Below the pieces are notes generated by a model. It did not search any database. It saw nothing but the letters and a program-made list of their open reading frames with translations, and was not told the DNA's origin. Below are positions 63,397 to 64,000 of a stretch of 64,000 nt of DNA, in pieces. Both the position numbers and the translations under genes were made by a program. Position 1 is the stretch's first letter. Each line of letters starts with the position of its first letter. The DNA comes from DAMCAP01 sp032059445. Its GTDB lineage: Bacteria > Bacillota > Clostridia > Oscillospirales > Ruminococcaceae. The stretch lies in contig DAMCAP010000008.1 in the NCBI GenBank assembly GCA_032059445.1, forward strand, positions 32,413 to 96,412, read 5' to 3'.

Positions 63397-63410
63397 GGGC
63401 GGATCCGCCC
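63397..63410 (-). repeat. 14-bp palindrome in the tRNA operon leader
   Basis: GGGCGGATCCGCCC is a perfect palindrome between promoter and tRNA-Val. It is flanked by TAGTC and GACTA, which can extend the stem. It may help 5' processing. Confidence 0.6.
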
Positions 63411-63422
63411 AGCGACTATGTT

Positions 63423-63451
63423 ATTATACAATATGCTCTTTGCTTTGTCAA
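63423..63451 (-). promoter_or_regulatory. Consensus sigma-A promoter of the tRNA operon
   Basis: On the minus strand a perfect TTGACA, 17 nt, a perfect TATAAT. It is the strongest promoter in the window, as expected for stable RNA. Confidence 0.9.
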
Positions 63452-63466
63452 GAGCGATTTCTACCT

Positions 63467-64000
63467 TTAATCTAGAAATTTCAATAGCTCTGCACTGGTA
63501 AAGGTATACTTTTTATTGCAGAAATGACAGCCTACTTCAGTGATTTCCTGCTCCTTCGCCATCTCTGTAAGCTCCTCTGCACCGATGCTGATCAAAGCTC
63601 TCTCTACTCTTGCCTTAGAGCAGTTACACAGATAGGAAACCTCTCTTTCATCCATCACCTCAGGCTCAAAACCCTCTAGTGCCTTGTTGATGACATCATA
63701 AGGGCTTAGGCCATCTCGGATCATGGTGGAGATTGCAGGTAGCTTATTGATATTTTGCTCAAGGCGAGAGATTATTTCGTCATCAGCCCCAGGGAGTAGC
63801 TGCACAATATACCCACCCGCAGCTTTCACAGTCAGATCTGGGTTAACCAGTACACCAAGGGCGCATACAGTGGGGATCTGCTCACTGGTAGCATAGTAAT
63901 AGGTCAAGTCCTCGGCAATCTCTCCTGATACAATAGGAGAAAACCCCATCTGAGGCTCGGGTAGACCTACATCCTTGCTCACACAGAGGTACCCGTCTGT
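63467..64000 (-). CDS. hslO: Hsp33 redox-regulated chaperone, 5' end cut by window
   Basis: The C-terminal part of about 178 residues is in the window. It contains DGYLCVSKDVGLPEPQMGF, VSGEIAEDLTYYYATSEQIP and the redox switch with four cysteines (YLCNCSKARVERAL and GCHFCNKKY) that bind zinc when reduced. Hsp33 becomes an ATP-independent holdase under oxidative stress. The frame is open to the window edge, so the N-terminus lies beyond it. The tRNA operon follows on the same strand, behind its own promoter. Confidence 0.95.
   Translation of the reverse strand, partial: TDGYLCVSKDVGLPEPQMGFSPIVSGEIAEDLTYYYATSEQIPTVCALGVLVNPDLTVKAAGGYIVQLLPGADDEIISRLEQNINKLPAISTMIRDGLSPYDVINKALEGFEPEVMDEREVSYLCNCSKARVERALISIGAEELTEMAKEQEITEVGCHFCNKKYTFTSAELLKFLD

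Overview
The window comes from an endospore-forming member of the Clostridia (Bacillota). The evidence is SpoIIIAA, YunB, YabP, YabQ and a SpoVB-type flippase, a long-form HPF, HemZ, meso-diaminopimelate dehydrogenase, GatCAB beside ligA, and AGGAGG-type ribosome binding sites. No gene identifies the species. The sequence is a draft scaffold. It has six 10-N gaps, each inside a gene, and one 109-N gap inside a repeat protein. At two of the 10-N gaps the flanks share 4 bases, and merging them restores the protein, so the N counts are placeholders and not measured lengths.

Layout. 1-7.4 kb, minus strand: spoIIIAA (cut by the window edge), an M42 aminopeptidase, and the ligA-gatC-gatA-gatB operon. 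7.6-14.6 kb: a strong palindrome, yunB divergent from glpK, a hot-dog thioesterase, clpC, a tiny Cys/Asn/Gly repeat protein behind a sigma-K-like promoter, and an ANT(6)-like nucleotidyltransferase. 14.8-17.2 kb: an ABC-2 exporter and a regulator with two MerR domains, with matching dyad operators in front of both. 17.3-21.5 kb: a UgpB/A/E/C-like import operon. 21.5-26.4 kb: a TudS-like desulfidase divergent from a cysteine-desulfidase-family enzyme, then asparaginase, a secondary amidase-like protein, and a YeiH-type exporter with a structured leader of about 200 nt. 26.4-30.3 kb is the accessory part: an S41 protease, a compact ECF sigma/anti-sigma operon with two micro-proteins, and an internally deleted tyrosine integrase.

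30.3-53 kb is conserved housekeeping, all on the minus strand: an rlmL-type methyltransferase, hpf, an amidohydrolase, the mazG-hup-rqcP-yabP-yabQ-divIC-S1 cluster with spoVB, recJ-relA-dtd-MBL-hemZ, cdaA-cdaR with a flavoprotein, ispD-ispF with a DivIVA-like coiled-coil protein, and ddh. 53-62 kb is surface-related: a YetF-type membrane protein, a Pro-rich LPELKLPES repeat protein ending in DUF4397-like sequence, a Cys-rich protein, ylxP, and a 1682-residue Ig-like/YDG/MBG surface protein. 62-64 kb: yebC, a five-gene tRNA operon (Val-Asp-Phe-Gly-Cys in transcription order) behind a consensus promoter, and hslO (cut by the window edge).

The strongest candidates for something undescribed are three. 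The first is the ECF operon at 28.3-29.8 kb, whose two small proteins share a C-terminal motif. The second is the late-sporulation repeat micro-protein at 13.3 kb. The third is the pair of convergent surface-like genes at 54.5-56.5 kb.
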